Below, piece after piece: positions 15,672 through 23,800 of a stretch of 64,000 nucleotides of DNA. Position 1 is the stretch's first letter, and the number at the start of each line of letters is the position of its first letter. Position numbers and translations under genes: made by a program. Source of the DNA: Drouetiella sp036703255 (GTDB lineage: Bacteria; Cyanobacteriota; Cyanobacteriia; Elainellales; Elainellaceae); NCBI GenBank assembly GCA_036703255.1, contig DATNPL010000242.1, positions 30,529-94,528 on the forward strand, read 5' to 3'. A model generated the notes under the pieces. The model did no database searches, was not told where the DNA came from, and worked only from the letters and a program-made list of their open reading frames with translations.

Positions 15672-16616
15672 TCAAATACAAACTTCTTGTCCCCACTGAG
15701 GGCGAACTTGGGAGCGCCTGTTTCTCTCAAGACAGTGGAAACCCTCAACCTGACCACTCGGCATTATTCCAAACATTGCAGGGCCATCACTATTCCACTG
15801 GATAAACGAAACTATTCCCACAGAGTCGCAGTTCTCGATAATCTCTGAGCTAATTGATCTCATGAACTGAGGGGAATTTAAGATCGTTAGGGTTGGTCTG
15901 CCACTCAGGACAAACATGTATTGAGATGTTCGCCCCTCTGGATGATCGGGGTATTGATTAGAAATGTCATTTTGCCTGATACCAATCGTTAAAGTTCGTC
16001 CCTCTTCTAGCCGCTGCTGAGCTGACGCTAAGGCGTTGGAGCAAGCATCATCACTTGTCCGATCGCCTGCCGCCATCGCAGAATTAGCGATCGCCACCAA
16101 ATCGTCTCTACGCCCGTTTTTAACCGTGACTTGGTAGAGAACATCTTGAGACTGCCACTCCAAGCGAGCAGTGCAGTAAGCTCCACACTGATTAATAAAC
16201 TGAGCTTGTGTACCATCAGCCAACGCTACAGTTTCAAAGGATTCCTGAATGCTTCCCAAGTCCCTCGGCGCACGGAGAGTAAAAGGATTTTCTGATAGTT
16301 GTCCACCCCGTTTTGCCTCGATCCCTCCGTAGTAACAAGCCCCAGCTCGACAAGCAGGATTAGGATAAAAACTTACGTTGTAGCCCTCTGTATTAGACTG
16401 AGCCTCTAAATAGACTTCTCGAAAGTCAACAGGCAATTCTGTCGGCAATAAGATTGGAACATCAGTGGACTGACTGAGCTGCCCAATCACCTGCTCCACT
16501 GGAACCACAATCTCAGCCAGCGCCGATTGTGGTGTCATCAAAGTCGTCAGGACAAAGGCTGAAGCTAGAGCTAATGTGGTGCGAGATTTCAGAGTGGATA
16601 GACGCATCAATGGCAA
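15672..16616 (-). CDS. Exported hypothetical protein
   Basis: 314 residues. A signal peptide is clear: basic MPLMRLSTLKSRTT, a hydrophobic core LALASAFVLTTLM, and a likely cleavage after QSALA near residue 34. The mature part has four cysteines in CRAGAC and CGAYC pairs that could form disulfides in the periplasm. The protein otherwise matches no family I recognise. It lies downstream of the rep gene and the small membrane protein on the same strand, and may be transcribed with them. Periplasmic location is a fair inference. Confidence 0.7.
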   Translation of the reverse strand: MPLMRLSTLKSRTTLALASAFVLTTLMTPQSALAEIVVPVEQVIGQLSQSTDVPILLPTELPVDFREVYLEAQSNTEGYNVSFYPNPACRAGACYYGGIEAKRGGQLSENPFTLRAPRDLGSIQESFETVALADGTQAQFINQCGAYCTARLEWQSQDVLYQVTVKNGRRDDLVAIANSAMAAGDRTSDDACSNALASAQQRLEEGRTLTIGIRQNDISNQYPDHPEGRTSQYMFVLSGRPTLTILNSPQFMRSISSEIIENCDSVGIVSFIQWNSDGPAMFGIMPSGQVEGFHCLERNRRSQVRPQWGQEVCI

Positions 16617-16697
16617 GGCTCCCCGATATAGTCAATCGTCACAACGCCAGCCCAGTGTGCCCACAAACACTGCATGAGGAACAATAAAATTTAACAG

Positions 16698-16949
16698 CTA
16701 TGCCAATGTTGACAGTAGAAAAGTCAAGGCTGGTATCCCAATAACAATCAACGGATCTAATGTCGGTCTACCCCCTTTGCCCTGCTTAGCTGGTGATGTC
16801 TTCTGCAACTGAGGAGTAGAAATTTCTTGAAGCTTCTGCTGAAGAATAACCTCAATTTCTTGGAGATGGGGCAAACTCAAATCCTCAGACTCAATCGATC
16901 GGATCAAGCTCAGCGAATACCACCCGCCAATCCTGCCCCAAGCCTGCAT
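16698..16949 (-). CDS. Small C-terminally membrane-anchored protein
   Basis: Up to 83 residues. The first ATG (16949) lies 59 nt inside the rep gene, while a TTG overlapping the rep stop (about residue 16, LIRSIES) is a plausible coupled start. The middle is a charged helix (HLQEIEVILQQKLQEIS) and a GKGGRP turn precedes a C-terminal hydrophobic tail DPLIVIGIPALTFLLSTLA. Such tail-anchored small proteins often follow plasmid replication genes without known function. The coding call rests on overlap and composition. Confidence 0.5.
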   Translation of the reverse strand: MQAWGRIGGWYSLSLIRSIESEDLSLPHLQEIEVILQQKLQEISTPQLQKTSPAKQGKGGRPTLDPLIVIGIPALTFLLSTLA

Positions 16950-19900
16950 CCTGACAAACTTTGACCTGAAGGCCCTCTACAGCCTCCACAATCCAATCCC
17001 CAGCTCGACCTAGCCACCGGACGATCGCCCCCCTTACCAATCCCAGCGTTTCCATCACCCGCGACCGCAACTCATCTGACATTTGCATCAGCACCGCAGA
17101 ACGCTGGGGTAAATCCCAGTCCATCCAGAGAGACCTCACCAGATCCCCTTCTTGGCACTCCACAGCCTGAGTCAGAATATCCAACCCATCAGCTAGCTCC
17201 TCAGAGAGCGATGCATCTTCGGTAGTCACGCCCCCCCCTTTATTTATATATTCAGCAAAAGGCACCCCTGTGACTACCGACTCCACAGAAGGCTCAAATC
17301 CCTGCTGAGCCTTGGCTTGCCGCTTTGCTTGTCGATATTCCAAGACCTCTTGCGCGATCGCCCAGGCTTCTGGATCAAACCGATAAACACGCACCTGATC
17401 GCCCCTTGATCCTTCCCGACGATCGCACAGCAGCTGCAACCCGATTTGTTCTAAGAGCTGCTGCAAGATTTGGATGGGGGTAGCATTGCGACGGATGGTG
17501 ATGCCCAAGAAATCCTTGATGATTAAGGCATGACGTTGCGCTTGCCTTTGCAGCTCCAGCAAATCGAGATCATCATTGCGAAACTCACGCTCAAGCTGAA
17601 GAAACGAGTGGAGTCCCAGTTCCCGACGCAGCGACCAAGCCACAGAGTCATTGCGCCAATCTAAGGCATGAAACTTCTCTCGCTCCGCCTGGTCTTTAGC
17701 GGCTAGTATTGCCGGAGGAAAATGGATACGTTTGCCCTTGAACGTACTGACTTCAGAGGGTGCTTCTAAGAGCGCTTCTAGCAAGGTGAACTGACGGATG
17801 GTTCGTCCCCCTTGATCACGTTCAATCAGCTCCGGATCGATCGCCTTTCCCCAAGAGGTTTCAATCCGATAACGCTCCAGCTTGTAATAGTCCTCTAAGG
17901 TTGGACGTTCCTTAGACTCTAGGCGACGGGCAACAGTGGCTGAGATCGGTTCAGCATTACAAATGCCTTGGCTACGAGCCTGTTGATTGAGGCTACGAGC
18001 CGCCTTCAATTCTGCCTTGGTTTCCCCATCAACCTCTTCCCCTAATGCCATCAAAGAATGCCCTTGTGCTTCGATGAGATAGCGCACATCTCCGCGCAGA
18101 TTGTTGAGCGACTCGTTACGACGCGCTTGAATGGCAGCCCAAGCCTGCCAAGCAAAAGCATCCTCAACGGTCTTCTCCCCACTGCCCACGATGATCTTGA
18201 GCAAGAAGCCGCAAAGGTCATTCTCCTGAAGCTTATGGCGCTGGATGCGATCGGCGCTAGTCGGACGATAACCCCCAATGGGATTGCCACCCACCCAGAC
18301 ATGCCAATCGACTTTAGGACGATAGCGATTCAATGCCTGGATGCAGTCTGTCCCGGCTAAAGAGCCGCCAACAAACACGCCAAATACCTTGTCAAAGTGA
18401 GGCGTATCAATGCTGACTCCGGTATTGACTGAAGGCGAATAGATGAAGCAGTCGATGCCATCGAGTTTGCCCGGTTGATTGATGTTTTCGATCAGCGATC
18501 TCAGGTTGGGTTCATTGGAATTCTCTGAGTTAATGCAGACCATCCGCTTCTGTGGGAATAACGTCTGGAGAGCCTCATACAGATCCTTACTGAACTCCAA
18601 GCCATCACAGGCCACAATCACCCGATCGCCTCGAAACAAAGAGGCTTTGATTTGACGGACAATGCCAGAGCGATCGGCTCCTTCATACCAGAAGACCCGG
18701 CGATTGCCATTCTGATAACGGTTGCGAATGACGAAGGGTTGCTCATCTGGATCAGGACGCATGGCCAGGATGAATTTAAGTGAGATATCGGATAGATGAG
18801 CATCGCTCAACACCACGCACCTGGCGGAATAGATGAAATGCTTCAGCGATTGCAGGATGATGTGACGATGCTCTTTGCAGGTCGAAGAACAAAGCAAGTG
18901 TTGGATGAACTGTTCGCATTCATCGAGGAAGATGTAGTCATAGGTATTGCCTTCCGTTTTGAGCTTATGCAAAGAGTCAGCGGTGAGGGATAACCCTTGC
19001 TCCTGCCACATATTCCAGCCATGATCTGAATAGATGGCGGTTCCTAAACGAGTGGATAGGTTCCGCAGCAGAGCAATGCGATGTCCCAGGTTAAGGATAC
19101 GCGCCTGGGGATGAGCTTGCTTGATCGCTTTGAGTAGCTCTGTCTTACCTGTGCCCATGTCCGAGAGCAGCGCAATCACGCCTGTATCTGGTAAAGGTAA
19201 TCCAGAGCCAAGGGACGTTAAACGATCGGGTTGCAAGAGGTATTGTCGTTTGAGATCGACAGCAATGGGATAGGTAAGTTCATAGCCCATCAATCCATGC
19301 TGACGATGACGGTCATAGGAGGCCAGAGCAATGGCATCAAGGTAAAGCTGGTCAAAAGACTCTGGGCCTCTAGCCACGATGAAATCATCGACCCCTTTTT
19401 CGGCTCCAGGCAGACGAATCACCTTGACGATGCAAGCTTCGGCTTCAAACAGGGTGCCCGTGCGTACCAAGGCATGACTGACCTGTTGGCGAGTTTTGGG
19501 ATTGGGGTCATGGTCAAAGCAAAAGTAGATCTCCCGACCTAAAGTAGCAAAGTGCTGAAGGTCAGGAATGAGTTGCTCAGGTGTTTTACCCTGACGCTTC
19601 TTCCGGCCGTTCCACACCCCAGGCAGGGCAATGGCTACATATCCTGCACTCAGCAAAGCAGCAGCCTTCTTAGCGCCTTCACAGATGATGATGGGCAGGT
19701 TATAAGTCCAGACCCATTGCCAAAAGTGAGGGGAGGCACTGCGATCTCGCAGCCGCAGCATCAGGGGCGTGATGGGGATACGGTAGCGACGGGCAATCGA
19801 TTCCCAGCTAGCGCGATCGGCATCTAGAAGAATCGCGAGGGTTTCATAGCCTGCCGGGTGCTCATACTTACGGGCTTTGCCTTTGTTGTTATCGATTAAG

Positions 19901-20130
19901 GGATTATCTGGCTTAAATGGCCCCCAGTTACGCATCTCTCCGGTAATTGGGTCAAGGGTATGGCAATACCAGCCAGAGGTGAAAGGGCAGGACTTCCATC
20001 TCTCAGAGGCTTTCCAGTTGAGCCATTGGCGAATCAGCCAGTTGTCATCGGTGGAGTGGAAGTTCTGTTGGGCTAAAGCCGGAGCAATAGCACTGGCTTG
20101 AAACTCTTGGTGGTGGTGAAGGTAAAGCAT
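16891..20130 (-). CDS. CyRepA1-type plasmid replication protein (DUF3854 plus helicase)
   Basis: 1079 residues. The N-terminal third has a TOPRIM-like DUF3854 region: IIICEGAKKAAALLSAGY at about 147-164 and IYFCFDHDPNPKT at 201-213. It is followed by a superfamily 2-like ATPase: Walker A SDMGTGKTELL near 323-333, Walker B IFLDECEQF near 399, and later helicase motifs such as FIYSPSVNTGVSIDTPHFDKVFG. This primase-like plus helicase architecture defines CyRepA1, the replication initiator of many cyanobacterial plasmids. It is preceded by an unusual leader full of inverted repeats (20181-20300) that may contain the origin or operator. Its presence is the main reason to call the window plasmid-like. 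Confidence 0.88.
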   Translation of the reverse strand: MLYLHHHQEFQASAIAPALAQQNFHSTDDNWLIRQWLNWKASERWKSCPFTSGWYCHTLDPITGEMRNWGPFKPDNPLIDNNKGKARKYEHPAGYETLAILLDADRASWESIARRYRIPITPLMLRLRDRSASPHFWQWVWTYNLPIIICEGAKKAAALLSAGYVAIALPGVWNGRKKRQGKTPEQLIPDLQHFATLGREIYFCFDHDPNPKTRQQVSHALVRTGTLFEAEACIVKVIRLPGAEKGVDDFIVARGPESFDQLYLDAIALASYDRHRQHGLMGYELTYPIAVDLKRQYLLQPDRLTSLGSGLPLPDTGVIALLSDMGTGKTELLKAIKQAHPQARILNLGHRIALLRNLSTRLGTAIYSDHGWNMWQEQGLSLTADSLHKLKTEGNTYDYIFLDECEQFIQHLLCSSTCKEHRHIILQSLKHFIYSARCVVLSDAHLSDISLKFILAMRPDPDEQPFVIRNRYQNGNRRVFWYEGADRSGIVRQIKASLFRGDRVIVACDGLEFSKDLYEALQTLFPQKRMVCINSENSNEPNLRSLIENINQPGKLDGIDCFIYSPSVNTGVSIDTPHFDKVFGVFVGGSLAGTDCIQALNRYRPKVDWHVWVGGNPIGGYRPTSADRIQRHKLQENDLCGFLLKIIVGSGEKTVEDAFAWQAWAAIQARRNESLNNLRGDVRYLIEAQGHSLMALGEEVDGETKAELKAARSLNQQARSQGICNAEPISATVARRLESKERPTLEDYYKLERYRIETSWGKAIDPELIERDQGGRTIRQFTLLEALLEAPSEVSTFKGKRIHFPPAILAAKDQAEREKFHALDWRNDSVAWSLRRELGLHSFLQLEREFRNDDLDLLELQRQAQRHALIIKDFLGITIRRNATPIQILQQLLEQIGLQLLCDRREGSRGDQVRVYRFDPEAWAIAQEVLEYRQAKRQAKAQQGFEPSVESVVTGVPFAEYINKGGGVTTEDASLSEELADGLDILTQAVECQEGDLVRSLWMDWDLPQRSAVLMQMSDELRSRVMETLGLVRGAIVRWLGRAGDWIVEAVEGLQVKVCQDAGLGQDWRVVFAELDPID

Positions 20131-20180
20131 CGATCTCTCTGTCCCTGATGTAGTAGAGAGACAGAGAGAAGCAACACAAC

Positions 20181-20211
20181 AATTTAGAAGTAGCAGAGCT
20201 ACTTCTAAATT
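20181..20211. promoter_or_regulatory. 14-bp perfect inverted repeat before the rep gene
   Basis: AATTTAGAAGTAGC, three bases, then GCTACTTCTAAATT. It lies 51 bp upstream of the rep start. In the transcript it would be a strong hairpin over the leader; as DNA it could be an operator or initiator site. Confidence 0.6.
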
Positions 20212-20235
20212 GAAGAGTATTCATACAAATCTCTC

Positions 20236-20300
20236 TGTCTTAAAGACAAACGGAGAGCAGAGAGCATAAAAGCTAAGAAATCTTAAAAAGTGCTCTCTGC
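20236..20300. promoter_or_regulatory. Nested inverted repeats with AGAGAG motifs in the rep leader
   Basis: TGTCTT/AAGACA with one central base at 20236-20248. GCAGAGAGCA at 20257-20266 is the exact complement of TGCTCTCTGC at 20291-20300. Several further AGAGAG/CTCTCT runs lie between 20150 and 20330. Such clustering just upstream of a plasmid initiator gene fits an initiator-binding or copy-control region. Confidence 0.5.
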
Positions 20301-20354
20301 AAAAGTTTGAAGGGATAGAGAGCCATGCCAAAACCGTGCAATTTGTTAAGAGTG

Positions 20355-20384
20355 TTGCATCTCTCGACAAATTGGCACTACAAT
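20355..20384 (+). promoter_or_regulatory. Candidate sigma70-type promoter reading away from rep
   Basis: TTGCAT at 20355-20360 and TACAAT at 20379-20384 are separated by 18 bp. A structured segment and a terminator follow on the same strand, which supports use. Confidence 0.4.
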
Positions 20385-20390
20385 TGCCAT

Positions 20391-20509
20391 AGCAAAGCTA
20401 GTAACCTAACCTCAGCCCGCCAAAGCATTAGTTAGCGTTACCACGCTCCATCCAATTCAACTAAATATCAACCGCGAAACCCCTGCTGTTTGCCCAGTTG
20501 GGGTTTTTG
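20391..20509 (+). ncRNA. Candidate small RNA (about 120 nt) upstream of rep
   Basis: Between the candidate promoter (20355-20384) and a terminator-like hairpin, with no ORF. A stem GTAACCTAAC (20401-20410) pairs with GTTAGCGTTAC (20431-20441) with one bulged base. The 3' hairpin pairs AAACCCC (20477-20483) with GGGGTTT (20500-20506) and is followed by T residues. Small RNAs near rep genes often control copy number, but this one is divergent from rep rather than antisense to its coding region, so a trans or leader target would be needed. Entirely predicted. Confidence 0.4.
20477..20508 (+). terminator. Rho-independent terminator
   Basis: AAACCCC, a 16-nt loop, then GGGGTTTTT. The stem with a T-run reads on the plus strand only. 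Confidence 0.55.
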
Positions 20510-20624
20510 GTTTCTAGAACTTCTAGAACATTGATCCACCTCTCATAAAAAAATCCTGTAGCAGCAAGATGCAGTCAACTTGCTCTGGAAACATCTGTCG
20601 ATGGGAAAAGTTTTGAGCCTTGAC

Positions 20625-20915
20625 TTAGCTTGCCAAACCCTCAAATTCTGCAAACTCGTCGAGCGAGAGTTGCAGAATTCGACACATAGTTTGGGTTTGC
20701 CGTGGGGTAAGGGTTGGAATATGTTTGCTAGACTCCCAATTCCGCACCGTTGTCTCAGTAACATCCAAGGCAATCGCCAATCGACGTTGCGTGATTCTAA
20801 GTTCCAGGCGTCTTGCTCTAAGAGCTTTCCCAGTCCACATAGCTGTTATCCGCAAGTTAGCTTGCTGTAGTTTGGTTGCTCCAGATCGTACTGCATTGTA
20901 GAGAGATCGGAACAA
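20625..20915 (-). CDS. XRE-family helix-turn-helix regulator
   Basis: 96 residues. From about residue 27 the sequence WTGKALRARRLELRITQRRLAIALDVTETTVRNWE is a complete lambda-repressor-type HTH, with the Q-x-x-(L)A and TVRNWE recognition positions. The remainder is a short C-terminal helix. A later ATG at residue 26 (AMWTGKALR) is an alternative start. It lies between the rep leader and a ribbon-helix-helix gene, a typical place for plasmid copy or maintenance regulators. Binding site unknown; the inverted repeats at 20181-20300 are candidates. Confidence 0.82.
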   Translation of the reverse strand: MFRSLYNAVRSGATKLQQANLRITAMWTGKALRARRLELRITQRRLAIALDVTETTVRNWESSKHIPTLTPRQTQTMCRILQLSLDEFAEFEGLAS

Positions 20916-20950
20916 GAAATTTTGTAACTAATATTTTTAGCTGATAGGTA

Positions 20951-21184
20951 TCAAGGCTGATTCCCTGTTTGAGGGGGTGGATACTTATCTGGAAATTTTG
21001 CCCTAACGCTTAGTTCAATTAGGAATGCTGCCAGGTTTGCTGGTGGTCGGGATTCCCAATCAGCCCATTGCTCCAAATCTTCATAGATCCGGGCAGGGAG
21101 CGTTACAGTAATTCGCCTAACATCCTTTGCCACGTCTAAATCAATGTTGCTGGAATGCAAGCAATAATAGCCAGTTAACTTCAT
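20951..21184 (-). CDS. Ribbon-helix-helix (CopG-like) protein
   Basis: 77 residues. The segment RRITVTLPARIYEDLEQWAD is the beta-strand plus first helix of an RHH DNA-binding domain, and RPPANLAAFLIELSVRAKF is the second helix. RHH proteins bind DNA as dimers through the paired strands and regulate plasmid copy number or toxin-antitoxin loci. A phased array of TAGCAT half-sites lies directly upstream (21207-21254), which suggests autoregulation. No toxin gene follows; the XRE gene is 35 bp downstream. Confidence 0.82.
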   Translation of the reverse strand: MKLTGYYCLHSSNIDLDVAKDVRRITVTLPARIYEDLEQWADWESRPPANLAAFLIELSVRAKFPDKYPPPQTGNQP

Positions 21185-21206
21185 GTTCGTTAAAAACTCA
21201 CCTAGT

Positions 21207-21254
21207 TGGCATCTATGATATGCTAACTAGCATCAATTAGCATTATTTTTGCAT
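21207..21254. promoter_or_regulatory. Phased TAGCAT half-site array, candidate RHH operator
   Basis: TGGCAT (21207), TAGCAT (21228), TAGCAT (21238) and TTGCAT (21249), with an inverted half-site around 21219. Spacings of about 10 bp put them on one face of the helix. They lie 23-70 bp upstream of the RHH start codon, in the divergent intergenic region. Confidence 0.5.
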
Positions 21255-21494
21255 CAAAAAAATTCCTGCTTTTGATGAATTTCTAAGATCTTGTTGCTCA
21301 TATGAAAGTTCAGTTCTATGACCTTGTTGATTTCTCCTACCTTCCTGACTGAAACTTTCCCTGTTTCAAAATTTCAGGTAGTTCAGCAGGTCTGCTAGCC
21401 GACTCTTTCAAACTGACATCATTGCTGCATCCTGGGACTCATTTTCGTTCCTGATGCCAGCGTTCAGATGTTTTGACCTGATAAGGAGGTTTTC

Positions 21495-21815
21495 ATGACT
21501 CAACCTTTATCTGCTTCCATGCCTCTCCCATTGCCCTGGGATTTTCCTAGCCCTGAGCGCTCTCCCCGCTTCAATCTGGGCGATCGGGTTGAGTGGAAGC
21601 CTTCACCCCATCGTGACTTCGGCACCATTATTGGCATCCAGTATGCTCCTGCTGCTCATCGACAAGCTTGGAGCTGGCAGTACCTCGTCTTCCTTGACCC
21701 GGATAGCCCTTCTCAAGGTTGGGTTCCATCTGACTTTGCCTGGGAAGAAGACTTAATCTCGCTCGTCCCAGTCCCATCTCATGCGGTTGCAGATCTCAAG
21801 GAGAGCCAGACATGA
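21495..21815 (+). CDS. Hypothetical protein, first gene of a four-gene operon
   Basis: 106 residues. A strong Shine-Dalgarno AAGGAGG precedes the ATG by 6 nt. The core FNLGDRVEWKPSPHRDFGTIIGIQY followed by WSWQYLVFLDPDSPS looks like a small SH3-like barrel (KOW/Tudor-type G-D-x-V start), but no named family is certain. The stop overlaps the start of the next gene by 4 nt. Probably a plasmid accessory protein. Confidence 0.7.
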   Translation: MTQPLSASMPLPLPWDFPSPERSPRFNLGDRVEWKPSPHRDFGTIIGIQYAPAAHRQAWSWQYLVFLDPDSPSQGWVPSDFAWEEDLISLVPVPSHAVADLKESQT

Positions 21816-22132
21816 GCCTACGTCCCTTGGAACAACGGGAGCTTCTCCTCTTTCGGCTTTATCGTCGCTGCCAGTTTGGGATGTCGCCCCATGACTTCTA
21901 TGCCAAGTGGGAGGTCACTCACCTCCAGATGGCTCAAATCTGCCATTGCTCTGTCCCCACCGTGGATCGCTGGTTTGCGGGCGGGAGCGGGCAGCGTGCT
22001 CCGACACCTTTCCATCAGCGGCGGTTAGCAGAGGTGGATCTGTTGTGGGAAACCTACGAGGAAATCCCCTTAGCCATTCGCAGACGATTCTGCTCTCCCC
22101 GCTACCGGGCGGATCAAGATCTATCACCGTGA
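21812..22132 (+). CDS. Helix-turn-helix protein, second gene of the operon
   Basis: 106 residues. The segment YAKWEVTHLQMAQICHCSVPTVDRWF at about 30-55 is a helix-turn-helix; the WF and preceding V-T-H pattern resemble DNA-binding domains of small cyanobacterial plasmid proteins. The N terminus is charged and helical. ATGA overlap with the upstream gene indicates translational coupling. It likely regulates or assists the operon; no target site was identified. Confidence 0.68.
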   Translation: MSLRPLEQRELLLFRLYRRCQFGMSPHDFYAKWEVTHLQMAQICHCSVPTVDRWFAGGSGQRAPTPFHQRRLAEVDLLWETYEEIPLAIRRRFCSPRYRADQDLSP

Positions 22133-22201
22133 TAGAACTGGTTTGATTGTCGTCAAATCAAGAACTACTGTGAGGGCAATCCCTTCGCCTGAACTGTGTT
22201 G

Positions 22202-22855
22202 ATGATCGAACTTCAAATTGAAAGCAGGCAGATTCTGCTGTCTCCTCTAGAGCAATCTTTGGCCAAAGCTGCGGCTAGCCGTCATGCTCTGCGCCTGCAA
22301 CTGCAATCGCAACTTTCCCCCAGGCTCCCAAGCTATAGTCCAGCGCCCTCCATCCTCCTACAAGACGTGACGCTCAAAGCGATGATTCACAAGTTTTCTG
22401 AACAAATCGTGTACCATCCGCTCGAAGAGATTCGGGCTTGGTTCAACTATTCTGGGGGGCTGTTCTTAGAGCCAGGGTATCCGCCGCTCTTTTACGCCAG
22501 GAGCAAGTCGCAAGAGATCTCACCCAATAAGAGCGCGATCGCCGGAGTAGGTGAGGGCGTAGCAGGTTTTCTAGCGCAACGGCTCTACCGATGTCGTAAG
22601 CTGGCGCGACCGATCCATGACTATCCTGATTTGGTTTTGGAAGGGAACGGCAAGACCTACTTGGTGGAGTCGAAGGCAACCACTGAACCCGTCAGTGTGA
22701 TGCAACGGACGATCGATGAGGAACTGCTCCGGATGGCAGCTTACGTGTCTGTCTGTGCTGAGTTGGATACGCGCCCCGTCGTCGGTTTGTTGATCGGGAC
22801 AGCTTTGGTGAGTGAAGTCGATTACTACTGCTGTGTGAGTGAGGTGCTGCTATGA
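22202..22855 (+). CDS. PD-(D/E)XK-like protein, third gene of the operon
   Basis: 217 residues from the ATG at 22202 (GTG 22196 and TTG 22199 are alternatives). The C-terminal half has HDYPDLVLEGNGKTYLVESK, giving a PD...E-x-K arrangement (proline-aspartate, then VESK), the catalytic outline of the PD-(D/E)XK superfamily of nucleases and Holliday-junction enzymes. A helix with MQRTIDEELLRMAAYV follows, as in that fold. The first 80 residues contain no domain I recognise. It is followed by a coupled gene (4-nt overlap). DNA processing is inferred from the motif; the specific enzyme is unknown. Confidence 0.6.
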   Translation: MIELQIESRQILLSPLEQSLAKAAASRHALRLQLQSQLSPRLPSYSPAPSILLQDVTLKAMIHKFSEQIVYHPLEEIRAWFNYSGGLFLEPGYPPLFYARSKSQEISPNKSAIAGVGEGVAGFLAQRLYRCRKLARPIHDYPDLVLEGNGKTYLVESKATTEPVSVMQRTIDEELLRMAAYVSVCAELDTRPVVGLLIGTALVSEVDYYCCVSEVLL

Positions 22856-23529
22856 AGTTTCAGATGCAAAATCAGCCTGCCTTTATTCTCAATACTTTGG
22901 TGGAGCTGCTCCCGCATTTTAGCCGTCAAGAGCAGGCAAGCTATAGCCAAATTATTGAATTTAGCTTAGCGGAGATGGTGCGCGAAATGATGCGATCGAT
23001 CGCCGCGCAGGGAGACAATCCAGGAGAGCGGCAGCTATTGGAGCAGGCGATCCAGCGAACTGAGCAGCAAGTGCAGGAGCGGGTGCCCAATCAAGTGGAG
23101 TTTGACTTTGCGCCTTATTTAGCAGCTCTGCGGCAGGGGTTGAGGTATCCGGCCAAGGAAATGGCTGAACTAGGGGTAGAGCTGAAGCGATCTCGGCAGG
23201 TGCAACGGACGAGTCGAACTGAGCAATTGACTAGCGCGTCAGGGGTGCCGTTTGAGGTGCTTGAGGTGGGTTTGCCTAAGGCGATCGAGTTGTTAATTGC
23301 CTATCCGTTAGTCGAAACCATTGAACTTGACTTGGGGCCGCTGCGGGAGTCTTATCGGGTGGAAGGAGAAGGGTTCCCGTTTCAAGTCACGGCTCAGGAG
23401 CTGACCTTTGCGATCGATGACGACGGCTCAATCTTTACCTGTGTTGAGAACTTTCCGATTAGGCTGGTTGCAAACGCTAAGGAAGAGCTGATGGCGTTAG
23501 CGAGGCAGGTGTATCTGAGTCGTGCTTGA
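22852..23529 (+). CDS. Hypothetical protein, fourth gene of the operon
   Basis: 225 residues. The first half is helical and acidic (EFSLAEMVREMMRSIAAQ, EQAIQRTEQQVQERV); the second half looks alpha/beta. No domain is recognised. It overlaps the PD-(D/E)XK-like gene by 4 nt, so the two are probably made in a fixed ratio and may form a complex. It has no signal peptide or membrane segment. Confidence 0.65.
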   Translation: MKFQMQNQPAFILNTLVELLPHFSRQEQASYSQIIEFSLAEMVREMMRSIAAQGDNPGERQLLEQAIQRTEQQVQERVPNQVEFDFAPYLAALRQGLRYPAKEMAELGVELKRSRQVQRTSRTEQLTSASGVPFEVLEVGLPKAIELLIAYPLVETIELDLGPLRESYRVEGEGFPFQVTAQELTFAIDDDGSIFTCVENFPIRLVANAKEELMALARQVYLSRA

Positions 23530-23800
23530 GCCTTGATGAAACCGTTGGATGGCAAGAGACGCAGGTACTCAGGCGCACTGATTGAATCGATGGACTAGCT
23601 GTTGGGAGGCTCTTATTAAACAACGGGGCTGGCGTGGCAATTTCTCAAGCTACAAGGGGAGAGGGTGATGCTCGACCTATCTACCCACTGGTTCTACTGG
23701 AGCCGCTCTTCTCGTTGCTTGTGCCGATGATTCAGTAGGCGGCTGGAGATACGTGGCTGGAGAAGAGCTGAGCAAGGAAAAATCATTGTGTTTTTGAAAA

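Noticed and set aside
20181..20300. Riboswitch in the rep leader
   Set aside because: Only simple inverted repeats were seen; no known aptamer core was recognised.
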